Translations under genes and position numbers: made by a program
Notes under the pieces: generated by a model
Told to the model about the DNA's origin: nothing
The model's input: the letters and a program-made list of their open reading frames with translations, nothing else
Database searches by the model: none
In this document: piece by piece, positions 43,898-52,390 of the stretch
Layout of the letters: every line of letters begins with the position of its first letter
How positions within the stretch are numbered: position 1 is the first letter of the stretch
Source: Paenibacillus foliorum
GTDB lineage: Bacteria; Bacillota; Bacilli; Paenibacillales; NBRC-103111
NCBI RefSeq assembly: GCF_013141765.1
Contig: NZ_WHOD01000070.1
Coordinates: 62,001 to 126,000 of the forward strand
Direction of reading: 5' to 3'
Length of the DNA: 64,000 nucleotides

Positions 43898-44665
43898 TTA
43901 AATTGTCATCGACGTAAATCCGCCGTCAACGGTAACGAGTGAGCCAGTAACAAAGCTGGAAGCTTTCTCGGAAGCAAGGAATACAGCTGCACCTTGCAGT
44001 TCTTGCGCATCACCGAAACGATTCATTGGTGTATGCCCCATGATGGATGCTGTACGCTCTGGAGACAAAATTTTACGATTCTGTTCTGCTGGGAAAAAGC
44101 CTGGAATGATTGCATTAACACGTACACGTGCCGGTGCAAATTCACGCGCCAAAAACTTAGTAACGTTGTTAACCGCAGCCTTGGAAGCGGAATAGGTAAA
44201 CACGCGTGACAACGGAATTTCAGAAGACGCGGACGAAATATTAATAATACTTCCTCCCTCTCCTTTGTCCACCATATGTTTTCCAAAAACCTGACAAGCC
44301 AATACTACGCTTTTCAAATTTACTTCCATGATAGAATCCCACTCTTCCATCTGAATATCAAAGAATGGAGTCGGGCTGTTTTTGCCTGGGCAATTCATCA
44401 GTATATCAACGCGGCCAGTCCAAGCCAAAACATCGGCAAGTACTTTTTGCAGGTCTTCCGCTTTAGTTGCGTCAGCTGAAAAAACCTCTGCTTTACCTCC
44501 AGCTTCTTCAATGCTTTTTTTCACGTCCAAAGATTTCTCCGCATTACGGCCGACAACTGCTACATTAGCTCCATGACCGCCTAAAGCGATCGCCATAGCT
44601 CCACCCAAAGTACTGTTCCCGCCGATAATAACGGCAGTTTTTCCAGTCAAGTCAAATAAATTCAT
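43898..44665 (-). CDS. short-chain dehydrogenase/reductase (sugar-acid type)
   Basis: 255 residues, SDR fold. The cofactor loop IIGGNSTLGGAMA is a variant of TGxxxGxG; NCPGKN replaces NNAG; INISSAS and YSASKAA hold the catalytic Ser, Tyr and Lys. It resembles D-mannonate oxidoreductase and gluconate 5-dehydrogenase SDRs. Position directly after gluconokinase and before gnd suggests interconversion of gluconate and a keto-acid; the exact substrate is not known. The 62-bp gap to gluconokinase shows no terminator. Confidence 0.85.
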   Translation of the reverse strand: MNLFDLTGKTAVIIGGNSTLGGAMAIALGGHGANVAVVGRNAEKSLDVKKSIEEAGGKAEVFSADATKAEDLQKVLADVLAWTGRVDILMNCPGKNSPTPFFDIQMEEWDSIMEVNLKSVVLACQVFGKHMVDKGEGGSIINISSASSEIPLSRVFTYSASKAAVNNVTKFLAREFAPARVRVNAIIPGFFPAEQNRKILSPERTASIMGHTPMNRFGDAQELQGAAVFLASEKASSFVTGSLVTVDGGFTSMTI

Positions 44666-44727
44666 TGTGATCCTCCTAAATTTAGTGATAAAACCTTACC
44701 CCTTGTTGCTGCTGCACTTGAATTTGA

Positions 44728-46281
44728 TTACTTTGTATACTTCTGTTGGTATTCAGCAATCATATCAAATTCATCCTTCAACTGATGGTACACACGACTG
44801 TAAATCGTTGTCAACTCCTGATAATGATTGTAATTCTCATTATTGGTCTTATGACTATGCTGGATTTGCATCCACTGATGTACCGCTGAGAAATCTTTGA
44901 TCTCACCCATTGCTAGTAATCCCAATTGTGCCGCACCCAATCCAGAGCTCTCGATTGAGTTAGGAACAACAACGGAACTTCCTGTTACATCAGACATCAT
45001 TTGCAGCCAGAAGCTAGAACGTGCAAAGCCGCCTGAAGCACGAATTTCTTTGGTTGGCCCAGAAAGCTCCTCCAAAGCGGTTAGCACCGATTGAATCCGG
45101 TACATAACACCTTCCATCACAGCTCGGATCATATGCGTCTTCTGGTGATAAAGAGACAAGCCAAAAAAGACGCCGCGGGCATTTGCATTCCAGTAAGGAG
45201 CGCGTTCGCCGGCTAGAAGCGGCAAGAAAATCAAACCGTCAGAGCCGGCAGCAACTTCCTGAGCCAGAGAAGTTAAATAATCATAGGGGTCCATACCTCT
45301 GCGACGTCCCTCTTCTGCCTCTGCAGTTGCTAGCTGATCACGCACCCATCGGAACATAATGCCGCCGTTGTTGATAGCACCGCCAACTACCCAGAAATCC
45401 TCTTTCAAGGCATAGCAAAACAATCTGCCCTTCGGATCTGTTATCGGCTCACGCACTACACCGCGCACAGCACCGCTAGTACCTATTGTCACAGCATAAA
45501 CGCCTTCTTCAAAAGCACCCACTCCAAGGTTAGCTAGAACCCCGTCAGAGGCCCCCACAACAAATGGAGTATCCGCTTGAAGCCCCATAGCCACCGCGTA
45601 TTCCTGCTTCATACCAGCAAGGTGATGAACCGTGGATACCGGTTCAGATAATTGCTCAGCGCGAACGCCGCAAGCTTCCAACGCCTGTTCATCCCATTGG
45701 AGTTTACGCAGATTAAACAAGCCTGTTGCACTGGCAATCGAGTAATCAATAACATATTGGCCAAACAGCTTGGCAAACACATATTCCTTGATCCCGATAA
45801 ATTTATAGGCTTGTTCAAAAATATCCTTCCTGTTATCCCGGAACCACATAAGCTTAAGCAGCGGAGACATCGGATGAATCGGTGTTCCGGTGTTCATGTA
45901 GATTTGATGTCCATCCATCTCTTCTTTCAGTATGCGCGCATAGTCCACACTGCGGTTATCTGCCCACGTAATGCATTGGGTAAGCAGATTCAGGTCGCGA
46001 TCAACAGCAATCAGGCTATGCATAGCCGAACTGAACGATACACAAAGAATTTGGCTTGGCAAAATCCGAGCTATAGCAACTACTGCTTGGATAGAAGTCA
46101 ACACCGCCTGGAAAATTTCATCCGGATCCTGCTCAGCCATATCGGGTCTGGGCGTATGAAGCGGATATTCTACCGAGTGCGAGGCAAGCACACGGCCATC
46201 ACGGTCAATAACGAGTGTTTTGGTGCTAGTTGTACCGATATCTGCTGCTAAAATGTAAGGCTTTTGAACAGACAAACTCAT
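44728..46281 (-). CDS. gntK: gluconokinase, FGGY family
   Basis: Predicted to phosphorylate D-gluconate to 6-phosphogluconate. 517 residues with the phosphate-binding DIGTTSTKTLVIDRDG start, SSAMHSLIAVDRD, TWADNRSVDYA, SDGVLANLGVGAFEEG, TIGTSGAVRG and GGFARSSFWLQMMSDVTG. The FGGY family also includes xylulo- and glycerol kinases; gluconate is favoured by similarity and by nearby gnd. Its ATG overlaps the stop of the LarA-like gene (ATGA at 46278-46281). Confidence 0.88.
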   Translation of the reverse strand: MSLSVQKPYILAADIGTTSTKTLVIDRDGRVLASHSVEYPLHTPRPDMAEQDPDEIFQAVLTSIQAVVAIARILPSQILCVSFSSAMHSLIAVDRDLNLLTQCITWADNRSVDYARILKEEMDGHQIYMNTGTPIHPMSPLLKLMWFRDNRKDIFEQAYKFIGIKEYVFAKLFGQYVIDYSIASATGLFNLRKLQWDEQALEACGVRAEQLSEPVSTVHHLAGMKQEYAVAMGLQADTPFVVGASDGVLANLGVGAFEEGVYAVTIGTSGAVRGVVREPITDPKGRLFCYALKEDFWVVGGAINNGGIMFRWVRDQLATAEAEEGRRRGMDPYDYLTSLAQEVAAGSDGLIFLPLLAGERAPYWNANARGVFFGLSLYHQKTHMIRAVMEGVMYRIQSVLTALEELSGPTKEIRASGGFARSSFWLQMMSDVTGSSVVVPNSIESSGLGAAQLGLLAMGEIKDFSAVHQWMQIQHSHKTNNENYNHYQELTTIYSRVYHQLKDEFDMIAEYQQKYTK

Positions 46282-47549
46282 TTCACAAGGTTCCCTTCAC
46301 TGTCAAATTGCAAATCATACGGCTCGCTTAAAATTTCAATATCCGCATGAAGCTTAGCTTCTTCCAACAGATTCACTGATATTTCAATCTCACCCAAATG
46401 CAGCGTATCTTGAATGCGCACCAATCTGCATTTTGTATAATCCAAAATATTGCAAGTTTTTACGCCCGCCTTGATCGCGTAAAAATCATTATCCAATGTG
46501 CTCGCAATTTTGGTAGGTGCGCACACCGTTGACGTAAGCCCGTTAACAACGGTAGCATGCAGATCTGTTTTATCAACAAGACGTTGGGTAGTGAAGTCAG
46601 CTGTCCCTACCCCGTTCGCATTACCTTTTGTTTCAGGTGTCAAATCTAGGACTACCATCTTCGAAACATCCGGCCCGCCGTGCGCATAAGGAGTTGGATA
46701 ACGTCCTGTAATATTCGGATCCATGCCATCGCCGCTTATGTTTTTACCGATATAGTCAATGACGAGTACATCGACTTGATCAAACAAAATTTTCGGCAAA
46801 CGCGCTTTCGCTTCAACAAGCAGTTCCACCTCACGAGCTTCAATCTCAGCCGCAGGCAACACTTCAATGCGGCAGGTCTCGTCATAAGCATTCTCAACCA
46901 GAGCCACCCCAAAAACGATAGGCAGCTTGTCAATCATAATCTTCGCCATAGCTGGGACATTCTCGGCCATATATTTGAAACCAAGCTGATGGCAAGCTTC
47001 TGCGCCTTTTTGCTTTCCTAGACCAATTGCAATCATTTTCATAATACCGCTCTCAATAGGCCCGCGGAACGCCGTATGTGGTTTAACACGGTTAATTACA
47101 ACAATTGCATCGGCTGTGGAAGCAATCTGATCGACGTAGACTGGCAAGCCATTAGGCAGCTCATCCAGCTTGACTACTTCCATCGAAGAGCGGATAGGAG
47201 CCCCCATAGCTTCCTCAGTAACACCTAGATGGTGCAGTACATCCTTCTGACCTTCGGCAGTAGCACCACCATGGCTTCCCATACACGGAACGATGAATGG
47301 ATGTCCTCCGGCTTTTTTTATAGCATCAATTGTTACTTTTGTAAATAACGCAATATTAGCTACGCCTCGGCTGCCTACAGCGACCGCTACTTGCTGACCT
47401 GGTTTAATTTGATCAATGGCACCTGGCTTTTGCAGTTCACTTTCAAGACCGCCTGTTAAGTCTTCCAGCTTGGTACCGTCAAACCTTTGACGAATTTTTA
47501 TCATTTGCGGTATCGGAATGTCCTCAAGCACTTTTCTTAGTATACTCAT
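46278..47549 (-). CDS. LarA-like (DUF2088) protein, predicted hydroxyacid racemase/epimerase
   Basis: About 423 residues. Related to nickel-pincer lactate racemase LarA, whose superfamily also includes hydroxyacid epimerases, one of them acting on D-gluconate. Seen: IVPCMGSHGGATAEG near 90, VINRVKPHTAFRGPIESGIMKMIAIGLGK near 155-183, where a His and a Lys (in GIMKM) may match the cofactor-binding residues, and IDYIGKNISGDGMDPN. No larB, larC or larE cofactor genes are in the window. The ATG at 47549 fits GGGGG at 9 nt; an ATG at 47555 overlaps the LacI stop. Lying between a LacI regulator and gluconokinase, it may epimerise a sugar acid into gluconate. Confidence 0.78.
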   Translation of the reverse strand: MSILRKVLEDIPIPQMIKIRQRFDGTKLEDLTGGLESELQKPGAIDQIKPGQQVAVAVGSRGVANIALFTKVTIDAIKKAGGHPFIVPCMGSHGGATAEGQKDVLHHLGVTEEAMGAPIRSSMEVVKLDELPNGLPVYVDQIASTADAIVVINRVKPHTAFRGPIESGIMKMIAIGLGKQKGAEACHQLGFKYMAENVPAMAKIMIDKLPIVFGVALVENAYDETCRIEVLPAAEIEAREVELLVEAKARLPKILFDQVDVLVIDYIGKNISGDGMDPNITGRYPTPYAHGGPDVSKMVVLDLTPETKGNANGVGTADFTTQRLVDKTDLHATVVNGLTSTVCAPTKIASTLDNDFYAIKAGVKTCNILDYTKCRLVRIQDTLHLGEIEISVNLLEEAKLHADIEILSEPYDLQFDSEGNLVK

Positions 47550-47551
47550 AA

Positions 47552-48562
47552 TCATCTGCCCCCTGTAATCGATTTTACGGAATCCCTTATGACAAGTTCC
47601 GTATGGAATAGAATCTTTTCTTTTTCAACCTGCTTGGTTTCTATGAAAGTGAGCAGCTTGGCTGCTCCTTCCCTGCTGATCTGTTCGATTGGTCTGCGAA
47701 CTGTCGTCAGGGCTGGAGACATAAAGCCGGAAAAAATATGATCGTCGAAGCCTACAACCGAAATATCACCTGGAACTGAAAGCTGCTTCTCCGTAATCGC
47801 CTTAATAGCTCCTAACGCCATGTCATCATTGCAGCAAAAAACCGCTGTAGGCCGAGCCTCCAGCTTCAGCAGATGATTCATAGCCGCATAGCCGCTTTCC
47901 AAATCATAATTACCATGAGCCTGATAATCTTCCCGCAAGGGGACCTGGTAACGGATCATTGCTTCTTTGTAACCATCCAGTCTAGATTGTGTAGATTTGA
48001 AATCTTGTTTCCCTTCAATAATAGCAATGTCCTTATGGCCTTGACGAATCAAATATTCGACAACCTTATAAGCACCGCCCTGGTCGTCCGGAATCAAATT
48101 CATCACTTGAACGTTGTCAATCTCCCGATTTAATACAACCAAGGGAATTTCCTTTTCGGCTGCATATTCAATAAAAGATTGGTCACTCGAGCTCTGACTC
48201 ATAACAATAATACCATCATAGCTTTTCCGATTCACTTTCTGATAACTCGTGTAATCATCGATTCCGCGTACTATTAAGTTATACTGGTCTTTAATTACAT
48301 CATTTACACCCTTGACAGACTCATAAAGAAAACCTGCCGAGGTACCCGTATGGAGAGTTGAAAAAAACAGCCCTAAGTTGTAAGATCTATCCAGTACTAG
48401 ACTTTTAGCATTGTAATTGGGTGTATAATTTAAACTGGTGGCAAGCTGCCTAATTTTTTCCTTCGTCTCTTGATTGATTAACGGGCTATCGTTTAATGCC
48501 CTTGAGACAGTTGTATGTGATACGTTAGCAAGCTTTGCAATATCCTTTATTGTAACAGTCAA
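47552..48562 (-). CDS. LacI-family regulator of the gluconate/sugar-acid operon
   Basis: 336 residues. N-terminal helix-turn-helix TIKDIAKLANVSHTTVSRALNDSP, hinge LNYTPNYNAKSLV, then a periplasmic-binding-like effector domain (NLIPDDQGGAYKVVEYLIRQGH; VFCCNDDMALGAIKA; DISVVGFDDHIFSGFMSPALTTV). The TTG at 48562 follows GAGGTGGGAG; the frame extends 38 codons further without support. It is the first gene of the operon with the LarA-like gene, gluconokinase and SDR. An operator-like site in its own promoter suggests autoregulation. Confidence 0.93.
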   Translation of the reverse strand: MTVTIKDIAKLANVSHTTVSRALNDSPLINQETKEKIRQLATSLNYTPNYNAKSLVLDRSYNLGLFFSTLHTGTSAGFLYESVKGVNDVIKDQYNLIVRGIDDYTSYQKVNRKSYDGIIVMSQSSSDQSFIEYAAEKEIPLVVLNREIDNVQVMNLIPDDQGGAYKVVEYLIRQGHKDIAIIEGKQDFKSTQSRLDGYKEAMIRYQVPLREDYQAHGNYDLESGYAAMNHLLKLEARPTAVFCCNDDMALGAIKAITEKQLSVPGDISVVGFDDHIFSGFMSPALTTVRRPIEQISREGAAKLLTFIETKQVEKEKILFHTELVIRDSVKSITGGR

Positions 48563-48587
48563 TACTCCCACCTCTACCCTTAATAAT

Positions 48588-48616
48588 ATCATATAGATGC
48601 ACACGTTAACAACGAA
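48588..48616 (-). promoter_or_regulatory. promoter with LacI-type operator identical to that at 9374
   Basis: TGTTAACGTGTGCA (48611-48598, minus strand) is followed 4 nt on by -10 TATGAT (48593-48588); a weak -35 TTCGTT lies at 48616-48611. The 14 bases equal those at 9387-9374. The -10 is at nearly the same distance in both. Confidence 0.7.
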
Positions 48617-48659
48617 CATTTTTTGCGTTGAATGCACTTGTTTTGCTGTATTTCTCCAT

Positions 48660-48689
48660 GAAAAAGGTCTGTGCATTTTGCCACAGACC
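48660..48689 (-). terminator. terminator of the 198-aa hypothetical gene
   Basis: Perfect 8-bp stem GGTCTGTG/CACAGACC followed by TTTTTC on the minus strand. Confidence 0.85.
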
Positions 48690-48704
48690 CTTCAATCATA
48701 TAAA

Positions 48705-49301
48705 CTACATTTCCAGCAGCAGCATCTCATGCCTTAGTTCCAACAACCTTTCTTTACTGGTTCTGATTGCTTCATTGTCACGTGACTGAATGGCATCATG
48801 CAGTGTGGCTAACTCATAATCGAGCTCCAATCGAAGCACGGGAATACGTTCATCTGGACGCTTGGATTTAAAAGCTTGCATCATTTCCTCTACCGTAACA
48901 ACCGGTTCCTTCTGAAATAATACTTTATGTTCAACACCCGATATTTCTACCATACGAATAATTTCCCCAAACATAATATTCTCAATCAATATTTGTCGAT
49001 CCTTAAATCGTTTTACTACTGCATGACCGCGAGTATCGCCAATCATTTTTTCCATCAGTTCCGCTAGCTTCTCATCTTTAAAGGAGTAATTACCCACAAT
49101 TTTGTAACGCTCGCCAATGCGTTGAAACTTCAGCTTTACCAGCTTCCTTCCAGTTCGGATTGAAACAATAAATTGCTGTTCGCTTTCATTCCAATATAAA
49201 GAATAGCCCTCCTGAATTAACGCTTTGATGAAATTACGGATTAGCCGACGGTCAAATCGTAACTCAAGGTTGCAATATTCCACTTCATGACTCTTACTCA
49301 C
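48705..49301 (-). CDS. conserved hypothetical protein, 198 aa
   Basis: No family recognised with confidence. The GTG at 49301 follows a strong GGGAGGGG; the frame's ATG at 49358 has no ribosome site. The product is soluble. The first half has a beta-rich segment (YSLYWNESEQQFIVSIRTGRKLVKLKF), the middle is basic (HAVVKRFKDRQILIENIMFG), and the C-terminal third is a charged coiled-coil-like helix (ELDYELATLHDAIQSRDNEAIRTSKERLLELRHEM). It has its own strong terminator. Confidence 0.75.
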   Translation of the reverse strand: MSKSHEVEYCNLELRFDRRLIRNFIKALIQEGYSLYWNESEQQFIVSIRTGRKLVKLKFQRIGERYKIVGNYSFKDEKLAELMEKMIGDTRGHAVVKRFKDRQILIENIMFGEIIRMVEISGVEHKVLFQKEPVVTVEEMMQAFKSKRPDERIPVLRLELDYELATLHDAIQSRDNEAIRTSKERLLELRHEMLLLEM

Positions 49302-49560
49302 GGCAATCCCCTCCCAAAAATGGCACTCCATACATATTTTGATAGAATTTTCAGACAATTCAGTTACTTACTTCTATCTTATTATGAATCATATGATTTA
49401 GCAACTTGGTTTATTGACCTTTTTACTTATTTATTTTATCCATTTTTTGAAACGAACACACCTTGGGACAATATTCTTAACTTACTTCAAACAGACCGGT
49501 CCACTTTAATGTGGCCAGTCTATTTTATTGGATCTCCCATATAAGGAGGAGCAGGATAAT
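49302..49560. other. AT-rich intergenic region
   Basis: No credible gene. A hairpin AGAC-GG-CCAC/GTGG-CC-GTCT (about 49492-49522) is followed by a T-rich run on the plus strand and may end transcription coming from the stalk-domain gene or from the left. An isolated AAGGAGGAG at 49543 has only a 24-codon frame after it. Confidence 0.4.
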
Positions 49561-50523
49561 TTAAGGTTGAATAGGGTCAATCACCTTTTTAGCCTCATCC
49601 TCTGTCTTTTTTCTCTCTCTGATGTCCAGCTGTTCATTTAAATCGGTCATAGCATGGGTATTGATCGTGTAGCCGTCGCTATCGATCTCTCTTTTAGTCA
49701 GAGTCAGCTTCGTTCGAACATAGCGGTAGCTTACATTTTTATCAAAATAAGTGGTCTGATAATATAAATACTGATACTCATTTTCGTTTTCTGTTTTATC
49801 TACAATAATGGGCTTGGAAGTGTATCGGAAATTTCTGTCCTTGTCCTTGTTATCCTTATTTTGTGAATTCATAGTTGTTTTTATGTGATTCTGAAGAGCT
49901 TCGAGTTTCTTTGTATTAACTTCTCCCGCGATAACATAACGATCATAGTTCGTGCTTCTGTTTTGGGTCGGCAGTTGCTTCACAAATTGCTTTAATTCGG
50001 TTTCAGTCACATACAATTCTTCAGTGTACATTTCCTTCGATTTCTTCATTCCGCCTGTTTCTATTCCCATTTTCTTAAGATCGGACAAACGGTAGTACAG
50101 CAGCTTGGTGGAATTATTGTTCTTATCTTCAGCATTAGTAAGCAGCAGTGGGTAATCAGCGCCTAAATAATTAACCATAATAGAATTAGGGTTCTTAAGC
50201 TTAAACTCATCTGTAGTGAGGTCCTTCTCATCTACGATCTGCTCGGGATTAATGCGGCTGTTAATATAAATCGTTTTATTGACATCCTTATATAGAATAT
50301 TCGCGCCAAGCAAATTCCCTAATTCCTTCAAAGGCAGGTAACTTGAGTCCTGGTAAATAAGAGTTGGGCCATTAAGTTTTACTGGAGATCCATCCAAAAC
50401 AATATTAAAATCCGGTCGTAAATAAGCTTCCACCCGCTGAAGCACATCTTCTGCGAATACACCTGCGGTGAAAGTGCTGCCAAGCAGCGTTCCTGCGATA
50501 AGCACACGTTTCCATTGCTTCAT
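49561..50523 (-). CDS. secreted protein with copper-amine-oxidase-type N-terminal (stalk) domain
   Basis: 320 residues from the ATG at 50523 (AAAGG upstream). A Sec signal peptide (KQWKRVLIAGTLLGSTFTAGVFA) is followed by the stalk domain common in Paenibacillus exported proteins: IVLDGSPVKLNGPTLIYQDSSYLPLKELGNLLGANILYKD, read in parts. The rest is lysine/asparagine/aspartate-rich with no known domain. Probable wall or surface protein; no catalytic site is seen. Confidence 0.82.
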   Translation of the reverse strand: MKQWKRVLIAGTLLGSTFTAGVFAEDVLQRVEAYLRPDFNIVLDGSPVKLNGPTLIYQDSSYLPLKELGNLLGANILYKDVNKTIYINSRINPEQIVDEKDLTTDEFKLKNPNSIMVNYLGADYPLLLTNAEDKNNNSTKLLYYRLSDLKKMGIETGGMKKSKEMYTEELYVTETELKQFVKQLPTQNRSTNYDRYVIAGEVNTKKLEALQNHIKTTMNSQNKDNKDKDRNFRYTSKPIIVDKTENENEYQYLYYQTTYFDKNVSYRYVRTKLTLTKREIDSDGYTINTHAMTDLNEQLDIRERKKTEDEAKKVIDPIQP

Positions 50524-50653
50524 AATTATCCAAACCTTTCTTAATAAACTTATGTAGCTAATAAACGATCTGAAATTACACCTTGCCTTTACAAAAATAC
50601 CCGTCCTACTATAATTCGCCATGTATTGACAATTTTCCTCTTTAAATTTTATA

Positions 50654-50681
50654 TTGACAAAAGCATTAATTCCGATAAAAT
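50654..50681 (+). promoter_or_regulatory. promoter of the sulfonate-type ABC operon
   Basis: TTGACA (50654-50659), 16-bp spacer, TAAAAT (50676-50681). The leader of about 100 nt starts within TTCCGATAAAATAGGTTGG, which faintly recalls CymR sulfur-control sites; that link is weak. Confidence 0.55.
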
Positions 50682-50789
50682 AGGTTGGTATAAGAAAAAC
50701 TTCTTACGCTGAATAATCTCTAGAACAATTTTGCTTGATCTTACATAAGAAAAGTACCGTTGCTGGGACTTTAGGGGGAGTGAACCAAT

Positions 50790-51629
50790 TTGATCGAAAT
50801 CAAGGAAGTAAGCAAGACTTTTCATCAGCGTACAGGCGGTTTGTTTACAGCAATTGATAACGTATCTCTTTCGATAAAAAAAGGGGAGTTCGTTTCTTTA
50901 CTTGGACCGTCGGGATGCGGAAAGTCAACGCTCCTTAATTTGGTTGCAGGGTTAGAACAAGCGCAGCAAGGAGTTATTACCGTCAACGGTAGACCTTGCA
51001 GCACACCAGGCCCGGACCGTGTCGTCGTTTTTCAGGAACATGCCTTGTTTCCTTGGTTAACTGTATTAGATAACGTTGCCTTTGGATTAAAACAAAAGGG
51101 AGTTTCAAAAAAAGAACGTGAAGAGCTGGCAATGGAACAGATCAAGTCCGTTCATTTAAGCAAGTTTGCCGACCGATACCCTCACGAGCTATCAGGCGGT
51201 ATGAAGCAAAGGGCAGCCATTGCCCGTGCTTTGGCTATGGACCCGGAGATATTACTCATGGACGAACCGTTCGCAGCGCTAGATGAACAGACTCGGCTCA
51301 TTCTGCATAAGGATCTGGAAGAAATCTGGATGCGCACACAAAAAACTATTCTATTTATTACTCATAATATACGTGAAGCTGTTATCCTCTCCGATCGTGT
51401 GCTTGTTATGTCGACCCGTCCGGGCACCATAAAGAAAGAGTTTTCTGTTCAAGCCGCCCGTCCAAGAGATTTGGCCGATCCGATCCTCCACCACGTAGAA
51501 AACAGTATCATGGATGCTCTCGCTGATGAGCTGGAAAAAGTGGTAAAGGAGGAAATGGGCGATGAGTACAGCATTAAGAAGAACACTCTTTCTGGTACTG
51601 CTTCTGATAGCTTGGGAGGCGGGATTTAG
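50790..51629 (+). CDS. ABC transporter ATPase, nitrate/sulfonate/taurine type
   Basis: 279 residues, SsuB/TauB-like. Walker A GPSGCGKST near 40, Q-loop VFQEHALFPWL, signature LSGGMKQRAAIARAL, Walker B ILLMDEPFAALDEQTR and the switch His in FITHNIREAV. The start is TTG, 9 nt after GGGGGAG. The C-terminus runs 68 bp into the permease gene, an unusually long overlap. It is the first gene of ATPase-permease-binding protein. Confidence 0.92.
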   Translation: MIEIKEVSKTFHQRTGGLFTAIDNVSLSIKKGEFVSLLGPSGCGKSTLLNLVAGLEQAQQGVITVNGRPCSTPGPDRVVVFQEHALFPWLTVLDNVAFGLKQKGVSKKEREELAMEQIKSVHLSKFADRYPHELSGGMKQRAAIARALAMDPEILLMDEPFAALDEQTRLILHKDLEEIWMRTQKTILFITHNIREAVILSDRVLVMSTRPGTIKKEFSVQAARPRDLADPILHHVENSIMDALADELEKVVKEEMGDEYSIKKNTLSGTASDSLGGGI

Positions 51630-52326
51630 AATCTTTGATTGGGGCTGGAAGTTCCCTTCCGTTTTTCAGACCTTTCAAGCCTTTTACGACGGACTTGTCC
51701 ATGGAAGACTACTGGAAGCGACTTATGAAAGCTTGCGCCGCTTGTTAACATCATTCGTAATTTCAATCGTTATTGGAACTGTTCTTGGATTTCTCTTTGC
51801 CAGATACCGGTTGCTCGATGACACTCTTGGCTTTCTAGTTGTTGCGCTACAAACCATTCCAAGTATTGCGTGGCTGCCTTTCGCCATTATCTGGTTTGGA
51901 ATGAACGACTTTTCAGTTATTTTCATTACTACTCTGGGAGCAACATGGACCATGGCAATGTCCAGCCGTACAGGCATCATGAATATTCCTCCAATCTACT
52001 TAAAAGCCGCACAAACCATGGGAACCGGCAATGGCTTCCGGATGTTTTACCAGGTTATGGTTCCAGCAGCCTTCCCTCATATGATTACAGGCGTCCGCGT
52101 TGCTTGGGCGTTTGCATGGCGGGCTCTAGTAGCTGGGGAGCTAATTGCCAAGGGTGTTGGACTTGGACAACTGCTTCAGGACGGCCGTAATCTTGCAGAT
52201 ACAGCGTTGATGCTTTGTATCGTAATTATTATCGCAGCACTAGGCACACTTTCTGACCACTTCTGCTTTAAGAGGCTGGAGGATACCATATTAATACGAT
52301 ACGGCTTAGCCGGTCAGAAGAAATAG
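51562..52326 (+). CDS. ABC transporter permease, sulfonate type
   Basis: 254 residues, about six membrane helices and the EAA-type loop (KAAQTMGTGNGFRMFYQVMVPAAFPHMITG) that contacts the ATPase. SsuC/TauC/NrtB-like. The ATG follows AGGAGG at about 9 nt inside the ATPase gene. Confidence 0.92.
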   Translation: MSTALRRTLFLVLLLIAWEAGFRIFDWGWKFPSVFQTFQAFYDGLVHGRLLEATYESLRRLLTSFVISIVIGTVLGFLFARYRLLDDTLGFLVVALQTIPSIAWLPFAIIWFGMNDFSVIFITTLGATWTMAMSSRTGIMNIPPIYLKAAQTMGTGNGFRMFYQVMVPAAFPHMITGVRVAWAFAWRALVAGELIAKGVGLGQLLQDGRNLADTALMLCIVIIIAALGTLSDHFCFKRLEDTILIRYGLAGQKK

Positions 52327-52390
52327 CAATTACTGAATTAAACGACCTGTCCAGTTAATTGAGCAGGCGAAAAAAAAGGGAGAGAATACT

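Noticed and set aside
49494-49600. Small plus-strand gene after the AAGGAGGAG at 49543
   Set aside because: Only about 24 codons follow and they are antisense to the end of the stalk-domain gene.
50666-50690. Definite CymR box before the sulfonate-type operon
   Set aside because: Only a partial likeness; I could not confirm the consensus, so it is left as a weak remark in the promoter entry.
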